Positions 17,666-26,523 of a stretch of DNA of 64,000 bases are shown here, one piece after another. Location of the stretch: contig OZ244935.1 in NCBI GenBank assembly GCA_965222005.1, forward strand, positions 5,704,001-5,768,000. Reading direction: 5' to 3'. The notes beneath the pieces are model-generated. The model was not told the origin of the DNA and did no database searches. It worked only from the letters and a program-made list of their open reading frames with translations. Both the position numbers and the translations under genes were made by a program. The stretch comes from CBDCTM01 sp965222005 (lineage in GTDB: Bacteria; Bacteroidota; Bacteroidia; Chitinophagales; Saprospiraceae). How positions within the stretch are numbered: the stretch's first letter is position 1; each line of letters starts with the position of its first letter.

Positions 17666-17960
17666 CTGGATGATTATCAAACCTTTGTGTTCAAATAAAA
17701 AAATAATTGAAAAAAAGTGCGAAAAACTTTATGGAATTTTGCCCCCCTTCGCGTCCTTATACCGACATCGCCCGGATCCGCGATCAACTTACAAACACAT
17801 TTGTATCAATTGCCTGTCAGTTGACGGAGCAACTTATTGACCATGCGGCAAGTGCCGGCGGAGGTGGACAGGGTGGGCCCACCCAGCGGGTGGTTTGCCC
17901 GCTTTTGACAATCCTACGATTCGATTCCTATAAATTGCCTTAAAATTCTCACCTCAATAA

Positions 17961-18776
17961 ATGGCTCATCTATACCAAAAAATTATTCTCATCACCGGTT
18001 CCAGCATGGGCATTGGTAAAGCGATGGCCCGTGAGATGGCCCGGCAGGGTGCCCGCCTGGTGCTCAACGGCCGCAATGAATCACGCCTGCAAAAGAGCCT
18101 GACCGAGCTGCGCAACAGCGGCGCCGAAGCCATTGCCGTGTCTGGTGATGTATCAAATGTCAAAGATTGCAAAAAGATGATCGAAACGGCTATCGAACAC
18201 TATGGCCAACTGGATGTACTCATCAACAATGCCGGTATTTCGATGGAAGGGAAAGTAGAAGAACTGAATCCTGAGGTTTTTAAAAAAGTAATAGACGTCA
18301 ATTTCCTGGGTTCAGTTTATCCTACCCAGCAAGCCCTACCCTACTTGCGCCAGAGCAAGGGTAGCGTCATCTTCATCGGCAGCGCTGCCGGTATTCGCGG
18401 CCTGCCCAATTACGCCGCCTACTCCGCCTCTAAAATGGCGCTCACGGCATTGGTCGAATCCCTCAAGATTGAACTACACGATGCCGGCGTGCATGTCGGG
18501 CTGGCCTACGTCGGCTTCACCGAAAACGATCCCGACAAGAGTATCTACAACAAAGACGGCCAGCTTGTCCCTCAGCCACAGCGCAGCTTCATCAAAGCGG
18601 AGCCACCCCAAAAGGTTGCCCGGCGTGTGATCCGCATGATCGAAGGCCGACGCTTCAAGCAGGTATTTACACCCATCGGCAAGCTCAATGCCATACTCAA
18701 CAAGTGGATCCCGGGGCTGGTGGAATTGATTTTGAGAAGAAATTATAAAAAGCAGCCAACCAAAGAAGCTGAATAA
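17961..18776 (+). CDS. Short-chain dehydrogenase/reductase
   Basis: Classical SDR, 271 residues: TGSSMGIG cofactor motif at 13-20, NNAG near 90, catalytic Ser in IGSAAG and YSASK near 154-158. The longer C-terminal tail (IEGRRFKQVFTPIGKLNAILNKWIPGLVELILRR) is amphipathic/hydrophobic and could associate with the membrane, as in 3-ketodihydrosphingosine reductases. Position directly before the serine palmitoyltransferase-like gene fits a reduction step in sphingolipid or related lipid synthesis. The 295-base gap before it (17666-17960) contains no convincing gene or promoter. Confidence 0.86.
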   Translation: MAHLYQKIILITGSSMGIGKAMAREMARQGARLVLNGRNESRLQKSLTELRNSGAEAIAVSGDVSNVKDCKKMIETAIEHYGQLDVLINNAGISMEGKVEELNPEVFKKVIDVNFLGSVYPTQQALPYLRQSKGSVIFIGSAAGIRGLPNYAAYSASKMALTALVESLKIELHDAGVHVGLAYVGFTENDPDKSIYNKDGQLVPQPQRSFIKAEPPQKVARRVIRMIEGRRFKQVFTPIGKLNAILNKWIPGLVELILRRNYKKQPTKEAE

Positions 18777-18837
18777 AGGTCTTCCCCCTCTGCACCCAAA
18801 AACCACCCAATCCTTCCAATAATCCCCCACTATACCG

Positions 18838-18845
18838 TACCTTTG
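18838..18845 (+). promoter_or_regulatory. Probable -7 promoter element for the serine palmitoyltransferase-like gene
   Basis: TACCTTTG, perfect TAnnTTTG, 30 bases before the ATG at 18876. The short leader that would result is normal for the phylum. No clear -33 element is seen in the C-rich upstream stretch. Confidence 0.55.
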
Positions 18846-18875
18846 GGGCACAGATTACACACAAAACTTGAGAAA

Positions 18876-20126
18876 ATGGACATTTTTGACAGAATTATCA
18901 ACAATCCAGGGCCGCTGGGCCGCTGGGCTGAAATAGCAGAGGGTTATTGGATATTCCCAAAACTCAAAGGCGAACTCTCCAACCGAATGACTTTCAACGG
19001 CCAGGAAGTAGTTTGTTGGAGTATCAATAATTATCTGGGCTTGGGCAACCACCCAGAGGTACGGGAGGTGGATGCACAGGCTTCCAAAGATTGGGGCCTG
19101 GCCTACCCGATGGGCTCGCGAATGATGTCGGGCAATACAGAACTGCACGATCAGCTCGAAGCCCAGCTTGCCGAATTTGTAATGAAGGAAACGGCTGTGC
19201 TGGTCAATTTTGGCTATCAGGGCATCATGTCGGCCATCGATGCGCTGCTCAGTCGCCGCGATGTAGTGGTATATGATGCCGAAAGCCATGCCTGCATCGT
19301 CGATGGTGTGCGCATGCATGCTGGCAAGCGCTTCGCCTTTCAGCACAACGATATGGAAAGCCTGGAAAAACATTTGCAAAAAGCAGTAAAAATTGCAAAC
19401 GAGAATGAGGGCGGTGTATTGGTGATCTCTGAAGGGGTATTCGGTATGCGGGGCGACCAGGGCAAGCTGCGCGAGATAGTGGCCTTGAAAGAAAAATACA
19501 ACTTCCGCTTCATGGTGGATGATGCCCACGGCTTCGGCACGCTAGGCAAAACCGGCGCCGGCGCCGGCGAAGAGCAGGGCGTTCAAGACCAGATAGATGT
19601 ATATTTCGCCACCTTCGCCAAGTCTATGGCGAGCATCGGTGCCTTTCTGGCCGGCGATAAAGCCATCATTCAGTACCTCAAATACAATATGCGCTCGCAG
19701 ATATTTGCCAAATCAGTGCCTATGCCCATCGTAATAGGTGCTATGAAACGCTTGGATATGCTACGCAGCGAACCTCGCCACAAGGCAAAGCTCTGGGAGA
19801 ATGTGCGCTCCCTCCAGTCGGGCCTCAAAGCACGGGGATTTGATATCGGCAATACCAATAGCTGTGTGACACCTGTATATATGCACGGCTCGGTAGAAGA
19901 GGCGATGGCAATGGTGCATGACCTGCGCGAAAATTACCGCATCTTCTGCTCAATTGTGGTGTATCCGGTGATCCCGAAAGGCATGATACTGCTGCGCCTG
20001 ATCCCGACTGCATCCCATACGGAGCAGGACATCCAGGATACGCTGGAAGCATTTTCCGCCATTTCCAACAAGTTGAAATCCGGGCAGTACCGCCAGCAGG
20101 ATGTTACCGCTTTGGAAATCAACTAA
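18876..20126 (+). CDS. spt: Serine palmitoyltransferase-like alpha-oxoamine synthase
   Basis: 416 residues of the PLP-dependent alpha-oxoamine synthase family, which condense an amino acid with an acyl-CoA. Seen: SINNYLGLGNHPEV near 50, AYPMGSRMMSGNTELH near 77-91, DDAHGFGTLG at 215-224, and the PLP lysine in TFAKS (Lys249). Within the family (KBL, BioF, HemA, SPT), the N-terminal GYWIFPKLKGE segment and the neighbourhood of ketoreductase genes favour SPT, the first step of sphingolipid synthesis; KBL or BioF activity cannot be excluded by eye. GC-rich GCCGGC repeats at about 19554-19569 encode TGAGAGEE. Confidence 0.82.
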   Translation: MDIFDRIINNPGPLGRWAEIAEGYWIFPKLKGELSNRMTFNGQEVVCWSINNYLGLGNHPEVREVDAQASKDWGLAYPMGSRMMSGNTELHDQLEAQLAEFVMKETAVLVNFGYQGIMSAIDALLSRRDVVVYDAESHACIVDGVRMHAGKRFAFQHNDMESLEKHLQKAVKIANENEGGVLVISEGVFGMRGDQGKLREIVALKEKYNFRFMVDDAHGFGTLGKTGAGAGEEQGVQDQIDVYFATFAKSMASIGAFLAGDKAIIQYLKYNMRSQIFAKSVPMPIVIGAMKRLDMLRSEPRHKAKLWENVRSLQSGLKARGFDIGNTNSCVTPVYMHGSVEEAMAMVHDLRENYRIFCSIVVYPVIPKGMILLRLIPTASHTEQDIQDTLEAFSAISNKLKSGQYRQQDVTALEIN

Positions 20127-20138
20127 TTGTCCAAAACA

Positions 20139-20630
20139 ATGATTTTGAAAAAATGCAGACCCGCTAGCTCAAGGCTCTGGGTAGCTATGCTGGGTTTACT
20201 GATTGTACAGGTTTGTACTATATCTTCATGCCGCCGCTGCCAGGACATATCTTGCTTCACACCTCCTGCATCTTTCAATTTTCAGTTGCATGATAAAAAT
20301 TCAGGCATTGACCTGATAAAGAATGGCACCTACATGCTGGAAGAAATAGCCTTAGTAGCACTAGCAGATGAAGCGCGTTTGTCACTTCAAATCGATACCA
20401 CAACAGCTGATCATGTCACCTTCATTTGTCAGGAGATCGGCTGGCGAGAAGGAGAAGCACAAAAGAATTACCGTCTGCAGCTTTCTGACGATGAGCAGTT
20501 TGACTTCATCTACTTAAGCCTCAAGGTGGAGGAAAATTGCTGCACTTATTACAAAAGGGAAATGATTGACTTTGATACAGTCACTACCGAATGGAGGACT
20601 AAGCTCGACCTGTTGTTCATCAAATTGTAA
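20139..20630 (+). CDS. Hypothetical lipoprotein
   Basis: 163 residues. A signal peptide ends in a lipobox TISSC, so the mature protein would begin CRRCQDISC, with further cysteines (ENCCTYY) that could form disulfides. No family recognised. The ATG at 20139 was chosen; it lies 12 bases after the upstream stop, and the VOC gene begins 12 bases after its own stop, so it is probably cotranscribed with both. Confidence 0.75.
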   Translation: MILKKCRPASSRLWVAMLGLLIVQVCTISSCRRCQDISCFTPPASFNFQLHDKNSGIDLIKNGTYMLEEIALVALADEARLSLQIDTTTADHVTFICQEIGWREGEAQKNYRLQLSDDEQFDFIYLSLKVEENCCTYYKREMIDFDTVTTEWRTKLDLLFIKL

Positions 20631-20642
20631 AATCAAACAACT

Positions 20643-21701
20643 ATGCGTCCCATCATCAGCGGCATACAGCAGATAGGTCTAGGCAATACGGATGTTCATG
20701 ACACCTTCGACTGGTACCGCAGGTACTTTGGCATGGATATCCAGATATTCGACGAAGCGGCTGTAGCGGATCTTATGCTGCCCTACACCGGCGGCCAGCC
20801 ACGCTCACGCCATGCCAAACTGGCCATTAACATTCAAGGGGGCGGGGGCCTCGAAATCTGGCAGTACACCTCCCGCCAGGCTCAGCCGCCTGCTTTTGAG
20901 CCGTTACTCGGCGATACCGGGATTTTCATTTGCAAATACAAAGCAAAGGATGTGGCCGCTACCTTTCGGGCTTTTCAACAGCAAGGCCTGGAGTTGGCAG
21001 GCGAGTTGAGCAATCGACCTGATGGCGCTCCCCATTTTTACCTCAAAGACCTCCACGGCAATCTGTGTGAAGTCTTGCCTTCTGACAACTGGTTTCGCCA
21101 AAATAGCGCACTCACCGGCGGGGTGTATGGCTGTACCATTGGTGTGACGGATATTGAAAAAGCGCGTAGGGTGTATTCCTCCATTCTTGGATACGATGAG
21201 GTGGTGCTTGATGAGCAGGGGCAATTTGAGGATTGGGCTGCTTTGCCGGGTGGCAGCGGGCAGTTCAGGCGAGTGGTGCTGCGGCACAGCCAGCCGCGGC
21301 GCGGAGCTTTTAGCCAATTGCTGGGCGATAGCGAAATCGAACTGGTACAAGCCCTGAACCGACAGCCCCACAAGCTGTTCGATGGCCGTATGTGGGGCGA
21401 CCTGGGGTACATCCATCTCTGCTTCGACATCAACGGGATGGCGGCTCTGCGCGAAATTTGTACGGCAAAAGGATTTCCCTTCACGGTGGATAGCAGCCAG
21501 AGCTTCGACATGGGTGAAGCAGCCGGTCACTTCAGCTACATCGAAGACCCCGATGGCACCCTCATCGAATTTGTGGAAACGCATAAGGTCCCCGTGCTCA
21601 AAAAATTTAATCTCTATCTCAATCTCCAAAACAGAAATCCTGAAAAACCCTTGCCCGGTTGGATGGTGCGCTCGCTTGCATTTAACCGGGTAAAGGGATA
21701 G
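20643..21701 (+). CDS. Two-domain VOC (glyoxalase/dioxygenase fold) protein
   Basis: 352 residues with two vicinal-oxygen-chelate units: N-terminal (IQQIGLGNTDVHDTFDWYRRYFG ... FYLKDLHGNLCEVL) and C-terminal (CTIGVTDIEKARRVYSSILGYDEV ... FSYIEDPDGTLIEFVETH). The second unit retains His/Glu residues at metal-ligand positions (YIHLCFD, LIEFVE). The reaction is unknown; members include glyoxalases, dioxygenases and epimerases. Cotranscription with the serine palmitoyltransferase-like gene is likely from the short gaps. Confidence 0.83.
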   Translation: MRPIISGIQQIGLGNTDVHDTFDWYRRYFGMDIQIFDEAAVADLMLPYTGGQPRSRHAKLAINIQGGGGLEIWQYTSRQAQPPAFEPLLGDTGIFICKYKAKDVAATFRAFQQQGLELAGELSNRPDGAPHFYLKDLHGNLCEVLPSDNWFRQNSALTGGVYGCTIGVTDIEKARRVYSSILGYDEVVLDEQGQFEDWAALPGGSGQFRRVVLRHSQPRRGAFSQLLGDSEIELVQALNRQPHKLFDGRMWGDLGYIHLCFDINGMAALREICTAKGFPFTVDSSQSFDMGEAAGHFSYIEDPDGTLIEFVETHKVPVLKKFNLYLNLQNRNPEKPLPGWMVRSLAFNRVKG

Positions 21702-21810
21702 AATGAAATCTCTCCGCTCCCATTGACGCTCCTTACCCAACGCTTTCCCTCCTTTGTGACGTCTATGCTTTTAAAGGCTCCTTTTATTTTATTAGTAAAG
21801 CTTCAGGATT

Positions 21811-22449
21811 ATGAAAACAAAACTACCCTTACTTCTGTTGCTGGCCTGCTGGATGTACAATCCACTGACTGCGCAACACAGCAGCGAACTCAGTTTCACC
21901 AGCTCGGTGGTTTTCCACAAAATCGAGCCAATCAGATTTTCGAATATCAACGGAAAGGCCAAGGCCATCCAGTTCAAGATGCAGTTTGCCCAGCCAATTT
22001 TCAGGCGGATGTATTTGGAAACCGGCTTGCTGTTTAGTAGCAGACCTACGAATGTAGAGAACCAGTATTATTTTTGCTATTGTGGTCCCGAACTCCCTGT
22101 TTTCCCTTTGGTTTATAGCCAATATCCCGAAAATGATTCCAAAAGAATTGGCTTCTCTGTAGGATTGCGGCATGATCTGAAACGAATAAAAAAATGGCTT
22201 TTTTCTACTTCCCTGGGCTTTTATACCACTTACGACTGGCAAAAACAAAAATATTATCTGGAGCGCAATGATGAGATATTCAACCCTTATCAGTTGGATA
22301 GCTTCGGCAAGCTGGTGGTCCGCTATCAGCTGACCAATCAACTATTTGTAGAGGTCAGCAGCCGAAGCAATTATACGTTTGGCCAGCCCGATATATACTA
22401 TAAAAGGTGGAGCCTTAGTTCCGGCATCGGAATAGGAGTACAGATATAA
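21811..22449 (+). CDS. Exported hypothetical protein, probable small outer-membrane barrel
   Basis: 212 residues with a signal peptide (MKTKLPLLLLLACWMYNPLTA then Q) and alternating amphipathic strands with aromatic ends (KRIGFSVGLRHDLKR, KWLFSTSLGFYTTYDW, LVVRYQLTNQLFVEVSSRSNY, GIGIGVQI). The pattern suggests an outer-membrane beta-barrel of the porin-family type, but no named family is recognised. Followed by a small lipoprotein gene after 18 bases. Confidence 0.72.
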   Translation: MKTKLPLLLLLACWMYNPLTAQHSSELSFTSSVVFHKIEPIRFSNINGKAKAIQFKMQFAQPIFRRMYLETGLLFSSRPTNVENQYYFCYCGPELPVFPLVYSQYPENDSKRIGFSVGLRHDLKRIKKWLFSTSLGFYTTYDWQKQKYYLERNDEIFNPYQLDSFGKLVVRYQLTNQLFVEVSSRSNYTFGQPDIYYKRWSLSSGIGIGVQI

Positions 22450-22467
22450 ATCCAAAATTATTTAGCT

Positions 22468-22869
22468 ATGGCAACCCAATCATTTGTCAAAAATTATGTA
22501 ACCTTTTGTCTCTGTAGCTTACTTCTAGTTTTGGCTATGGAATTTGCTGGCTGTAGCAAAGACGATGCTGCGGTACAGCTGCGCATTGAAAACCAAAGCA
22601 CCTACACTTTTTCGGCGATCGAGGTGCAATGGAGTCAACCCAAAATTGAGTTTGGCAATCTGGCCGCCGGCCAAAAGTCAGCCTACCAGGAGGTGCAAGG
22701 CGCCTACCGCTATGGCTATATAAAATTGTTGATTGGCAGCGATGAATTTGTCTTGCAACCTATCGACTATGTAGGCGAAACACAGCTCGAGCCCGGCGCC
22801 TATACCTACGCTCTTGACGTGACTGATTATGACAATCGCCGGTTGCAGCTTACGCTGGTTAAAGATTGA
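22468..22869 (+). CDS. Hypothetical lipoprotein
   Basis: 133 residues; signal peptide with lipobox FAGC followed by SKDD. The mature domain is all-beta in character (AVQLRIENQSTYTFSAIEVQW, LEPGAYTYALDVTDYDNRRLQL), resembling a small immunoglobulin-like sandwich. Function unknown. Probably in one transcript with the preceding barrel protein, ended by the hairpin at 22987. Confidence 0.72.
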   Translation: MATQSFVKNYVTFCLCSLLLVLAMEFAGCSKDDAAVQLRIENQSTYTFSAIEVQWSQPKIEFGNLAAGQKSAYQEVQGAYRYGYIKLLIGSDEFVLQPIDYVGETQLEPGAYTYALDVTDYDNRRLQLTLVKD

Positions 22870-22986
22870 TGGATAAGGAAATTTTCAGACGTTTAGACGT
22901 TTAAACTTTTAGATACCTGACGGCTGTCATCTGGCCCTTTAGCGATCTCTTTAAATCTTAACACCACGAGTAATACATACTGTCCA

Positions 22987-23022
22987 AAAGGCGGTCGGGA
23001 ATCGTTCCGGCTGCCTTTTTTT
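22987..23022. terminator. Bidirectional terminator between convergent genes
   Basis: About 14-bp stem with a few G-T pairs (AAAGGCGGTCGGGA with TTCCGGCTGCCTTT), flanked by A-run on one side and T-run on the other. It can serve both the lipoprotein gene and the convergent ankyrin gene, whose stop overlaps its edge. Confidence 0.75.
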
Positions 23023-24439
23023 AGGATGCCAATAGCTCAATGATCGCCGCATCGGCTCCTGCCTTTTGGGCCTGCTCCAGTACCGTCAAACCACCCTTGT
23101 TCTTCAAACCTGGATCCGCATGGGCCTCCAACAGCGCAGCTATCATTTTGGTGCTCCTGGCCACAACAGCCACCATCAACGGGCTACGACCATCGGCATC
23201 CGGCATATCGGGATCCACCCCTTCCCGCAACAGGCCGCTTAGCCAGTCGAGACGCTGGTAATGTATGGCCCACGAAAGCAAGCTGCGCCCTTCGATCAAC
23301 TGCTTCAAGTTTACTTTGTGCTTGACGAAAACCGGCAATACCGGTAGCTCCGCTTTTTCGATAGCCTTCAGCAAAGGAGCCTGCCCGGCTGAACCTCCGA
23401 AAAGCGGATCGGCACCGGCACGGAGTAGCAAGTCCAACATTTTGGGGTCCTTGTAGGCCAGAAACTGTGGACTGAGCAATTGATCGGCAGTATTCAGATG
23501 CTTGGCAAGCTCATCGGTCTGCTGACGCAACATCAGATTCACCAGTTTATGATAATTTTGAAGGACACTATAGGTAAGCGGGCTATGTTTTTGCGAACTT
23601 ACCACAGCAAACACGTCGGCTCCTCGGCCAATAAGGCGCTGCGCAGCTTCTCCGTTTTGAGCCAGGATGGCTGCCATTAGAGGCGTTAGCTGGCTGCTGC
23701 GATCTGTGGCATTGAGGTCTGGCAACTTGTCCAACATCAGGCGGAAGGCTTCATCATCTTTTTGACGGATTGCCTCGATCAGCACTTTGAGTTCATCCCC
23801 TTCCTGCATCTTATACTTTTTCTGCAAGTTACGTTCGGCCTTCTTTCTATCTCGCTGCGCAGCACGCTCCTTGCGCTGCTGCTCGCGCTCCAGCCTGGCC
23901 TGTTCTTTGGCGGATTTGGCATTGCGGGCAGCACGGGCTTTGGCCTTTTGTGCTTCGTGGGTGGCTTTATCGGCTACAATCTGACGGGCCCGTTGCTCAT
24001 CATGGTAGTTGGCCATCAATTCAAGAACGGCGCTGTAATGGTTGCGTTCCGCCTCCTCAAAAGGGGTAACTCCGCTGCCATTAGGCAGATACATATCAGC
24101 CCCGGCTTGTAGCAGTGCTTTTACGATTCCGAGATTTTCCCAATACACAGCCTTAAACAAAGCGGATTGGCCGTCTTTGCCCGGTAAATTCGGATTAGCT
24201 TTGGCTCTTAGCAAGAGCTCAACGATGGGCAAATGATTGTTGTCCACAGCAATGGGCAGCGCAAAGCGGCCCATACCGTCATCCTTATTGGGGTCCACCC
24301 CTGCATTGAGCGCCCGCTCCACTTCATCGACATCGTTTTTATCGACGGCCCGGAGCAAGTCTGTATTGTCGAGCGTAAAGCGGTCTTTCAGATTTTGAGC
24401 AAAGTCGCCCAATTTGTCAAACAAATCTTCTTTTGCCAT
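23021..24439 (-). CDS. Ankyrin-repeat protein with central charged coiled coil
   Basis: 472 residues, no signal peptide, so cytoplasmic. N-terminal ankyrin repeats (about 24-145: DLLRAVDKNDVDEVERALNA, LPIVELLLRAKANPNLPGK, GIVKALLQAGADMYLPNGSG), then a strongly charged Lys/Arg/Ala/Glu coiled coil (about 155-215, ARAARNAKSAKEQARLERE), then a second ankyrin block (about 220-470, ending MIAALLEAHADPGLKNKGG). Ankyrin repeats mediate protein binding; the partner is unknown. ATG at 24439 (MAKEDLFDKLGDF) is preferred to the in-frame ATG two codons upstream. Confidence 0.85.
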   Translation of the reverse strand: MAKEDLFDKLGDFAQNLKDRFTLDNTDLLRAVDKNDVDEVERALNAGVDPNKDDGMGRFALPIAVDNNHLPIVELLLRAKANPNLPGKDGQSALFKAVYWENLGIVKALLQAGADMYLPNGSGVTPFEEAERNHYSAVLELMANYHDEQRARQIVADKATHEAQKAKARAARNAKSAKEQARLEREQQRKERAAQRDRKKAERNLQKKYKMQEGDELKVLIEAIRQKDDEAFRLMLDKLPDLNATDRSSQLTPLMAAILAQNGEAAQRLIGRGADVFAVVSSQKHSPLTYSVLQNYHKLVNLMLRQQTDELAKHLNTADQLLSPQFLAYKDPKMLDLLLRAGADPLFGGSAGQAPLLKAIEKAELPVLPVFVKHKVNLKQLIEGRSLLSWAIHYQRLDWLSGLLREGVDPDMPDADGRSPLMVAVVARSTKMIAALLEAHADPGLKNKGGLTVLEQAQKAGADAAIIELLAS

Positions 24440-24540
24440 AAGCATGGTATTTTTTGCATCGCAAAAATACGATTTTTCAAAGTAGCAACAGAAGCCGACA
24501 TCGGCAAAACATTCATCGATGAAAAGCGTTGAAAAAAGGT

Positions 24541-24951
24541 ATGCTTTTCTTTAAATATATCGACCACCCAAAGCTTGCAGCACTGTCAATCGTACTGCTG
24601 TTCGGCTCATGGATTGGCTGTCAAAAAGAAGGCACCATCACACCCAATATTCGGACCGAGCTGTGCATCACCACTCAACATCATGAGCAGATTTTGCCAC
24701 ACATTGAGGTATATCTAAGGTATTTTGCCGACAGCTTTCCGGGTTATGATGACCTTAGCCGCTACGATACCTTTTTCACCACCGATCAGTGGGGGTATCG
24801 CTGCTACAAGGGCCTGCCATTTGGCAAGCACTGGCTCACAGGCATCGGCTTCGACAGCCTGCTCCAGGAGCCGGTACGCGGCAGTGTGCAGGTGGAGATG
24901 AGCTTTGAGGGGGCCAATAAGGATACGGTGCTTTATGTTACAGAGTATTGA
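24541..24951 (+). CDS. Hypothetical lipoprotein
   Basis: 136 residues; signal peptide ending in WIGC lipobox (mature CQKEGTITPN). Small beta-rich domain (HIEVYLRYFADSFPGYDDLS, GSVQVEMSFEG) with no recognised family. ATG at 24541. Divergent from the ankyrin gene, with about 100 bases between them. Confidence 0.68.
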   Translation: MLFFKYIDHPKLAALSIVLLFGSWIGCQKEGTITPNIRTELCITTQHHEQILPHIEVYLRYFADSFPGYDDLSRYDTFFTTDQWGYRCYKGLPFGKHWLTGIGFDSLLQEPVRGSVQVEMSFEGANKDTVLYVTEY

Positions 24952-25053
24952 ATCTTCCTTACAGACAGCTTGATATTGGTTTATGCAGGTTTATTTCGTT
25001 CGCCGGGGCGAACAGTTTATTGGGTTTATTCTCTTCATTCGGCATCAGGTAGC

Positions 25054-25764
25054 TCAGTTATAAGTGTATAGCTTAACAAATTTTAAAGTTTCCGACCGTC
25101 CCCTGCCATCCATTACCCTTAAAAAATAAATACCCGATGCCAGGCCCGACACATCAAGCTTCGGTTCACTGATAGCTGGCAACACAAGCTGCTTTTGCAG
25201 CCGTCCGCCAAGGTCATATACATGTATTTCAAAGGGTCCGCGTAGCGGCGCTGCAAACCTCAGATAGACATAAAACGTAGCGGGATTGGGCTGCAGACTG
25301 ACCTGGCCGTGGGGCTCCGGCTCGCCGGTGGCCGTAGCAGAGCGGACGGTGAAGGCGTAGTAAGCCGTGTCGTGACTCAAAGGATCATTTAACAAAACTT
25401 GACAGAGAGTGTCCTCTGGAATATGAAACGAACCCAAATGCGAATAATGAACCAGGGTGTAGTCCCCTTTGCCTAGATTTTGTGCAATCAGCAGGGTATC
25501 GTACGCATTGCAAGGCAAGCCAAAATTCCCCTCAAATGTGCAGGTGCTTAAAAAAAATGAATCATTTTTCGCTTCGATGGTTCTGTTGATGACTTTGCAT
25601 CCTGAATAAGGCGTATCTATGATATATTGGTAAATCAGGCTATCTGTAGTATAGATTTCATCGCTTAGAAGTTTCGAAAAAGGAGAAACCCATTGGCTAA
25701 AAACATATATGCTAAACAAGCATACTATTGCGGTCAGATAAATATACCTGGTATAAGTTTTCAT
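25054..25764 (-). CDS. Secreted protein with T9SS sorting domain (tandem paralogue A)
   Basis: 236 residues: signal peptide (1-23), a small conserved domain with paired cysteines (GCKVINRT, STCTFEGNFGLPCNAYDT) and the stretch SHLGSFHIPEDTLCQVLL, then a T9SS type A sorting domain (VSLQPNPATFYVYLRF ... ASGIYFLRVMDG). The first two thirds closely match the next gene in DNA, but the sorting domain is of a different sequence. Export through T9SS is expected; the domain's function is unknown. Confidence 0.85.
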   Translation of the reverse strand: MKTYTRYIYLTAIVCLFSIYVFSQWVSPFSKLLSDEIYTTDSLIYQYIIDTPYSGCKVINRTIEAKNDSFFLSTCTFEGNFGLPCNAYDTLLIAQNLGKGDYTLVHYSHLGSFHIPEDTLCQVLLNDPLSHDTAYYAFTVRSATATGEPEPHGQVSLQPNPATFYVYLRFAAPLRGPFEIHVYDLGGRLQKQLVLPAISEPKLDVSGLASGIYFLRVMDGRGRSETLKFVKLYTYN

Positions 25765-25791
25765 ACTATTATATTGACTGAGTTAATAAAT

Positions 25792-26496
25792 CTATTCTAT
25801 TTTCACTATTTTTTGTACGGCTTGTAGCTCACCGTCAAGGCTTAGCCGTAGGGCATATATCCCCGGCCTTAAAAAGCGGGTGTTTACTTCAAAAGGATTT
25901 TTATCCATTCTTCCATTAAACAGAATCTCACCATTTATGCTTATGATTGAGACCCGAACATCTGAAGAAGGGCTGCGTTCAAAGTTAGTCTCAACTAGAA
26001 TATTATCAGAAAAAGGATTGGGATAAATGTTAAAGGCAGAAATCACCGGCTCGCCGGTGGCCGTAGCAGAGCGGACTGTGAAGGCGTAGTAGGCCGTGTC
26101 GTGACTCAAAGGATCATTTAACAAGACTTGACAGAGAGTGTCCTCTGGAATATGAAACGAACCCAAATGCGAATAATGAACCAGGGTGTAGTCACCTTTG
26201 CTTAGATTTTGTGCGATTAGTAGGGTATCGAACACGTCACAAGGATGAGCCAAATTTCCATAAAATGTACAGGTAGTTAAAAAAAATGAATCCTTTCTTA
26301 CTTCAATCGTTTTATTGACGACTTCACATTGTATACAAGGTGCGAAAATACCATATTGGTAAAATACACTATCAGTTGTATAGATTTCGCTGTTTAGAAG
26401 GCTTGAAAAAGGAGTCAATATAATTTGACCGAAACCTGGGTTAGCTATTAGGAATACTATTGCGATCAGACAAATACATTTGATATAGACCTTCAT
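25792..26496 (-). CDS. Secreted protein with T9SS sorting domain (tandem paralogue B)
   Basis: 234 residues: signal peptide (1-23), the same cysteine-containing domain as its neighbour (QCEVVNKT, TTCTFYGNLAHPCDVFDT) with an identical run through SHLGSFHIPEDTLCQVL, then a sorting domain IYPNPFSDNILVETNFE ... RPGIYALRLSLDGE. The sorting domain is nearly identical to the fragment at 26524-26757. Sits 27 bases upstream of paralogue A in the same direction. Confidence 0.85.
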   Translation of the reverse strand: MKVYIKCICLIAIVFLIANPGFGQIILTPFSSLLNSEIYTTDSVFYQYGIFAPCIQCEVVNKTIEVRKDSFFLTTCTFYGNLAHPCDVFDTLLIAQNLSKGDYTLVHYSHLGSFHIPEDTLCQVLLNDPLSHDTAYYAFTVRSATATGEPVISAFNIYPNPFSDNILVETNFERSPSSDVRVSIISINGEILFNGRMDKNPFEVNTRFLRPGIYALRLSLDGELQAVQKIVKIE

Positions 26497-26523
26497 ACTA
26501 TTAAATTGACTGGGTTAATAAAT

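Noticed and set aside
17707..17943. A 78-residue frame between the epimerase and the SDR genes
   Set aside because: It has no conserved features, Gly/Pro-rich low-complexity end and no promoter; treated as intergenic.
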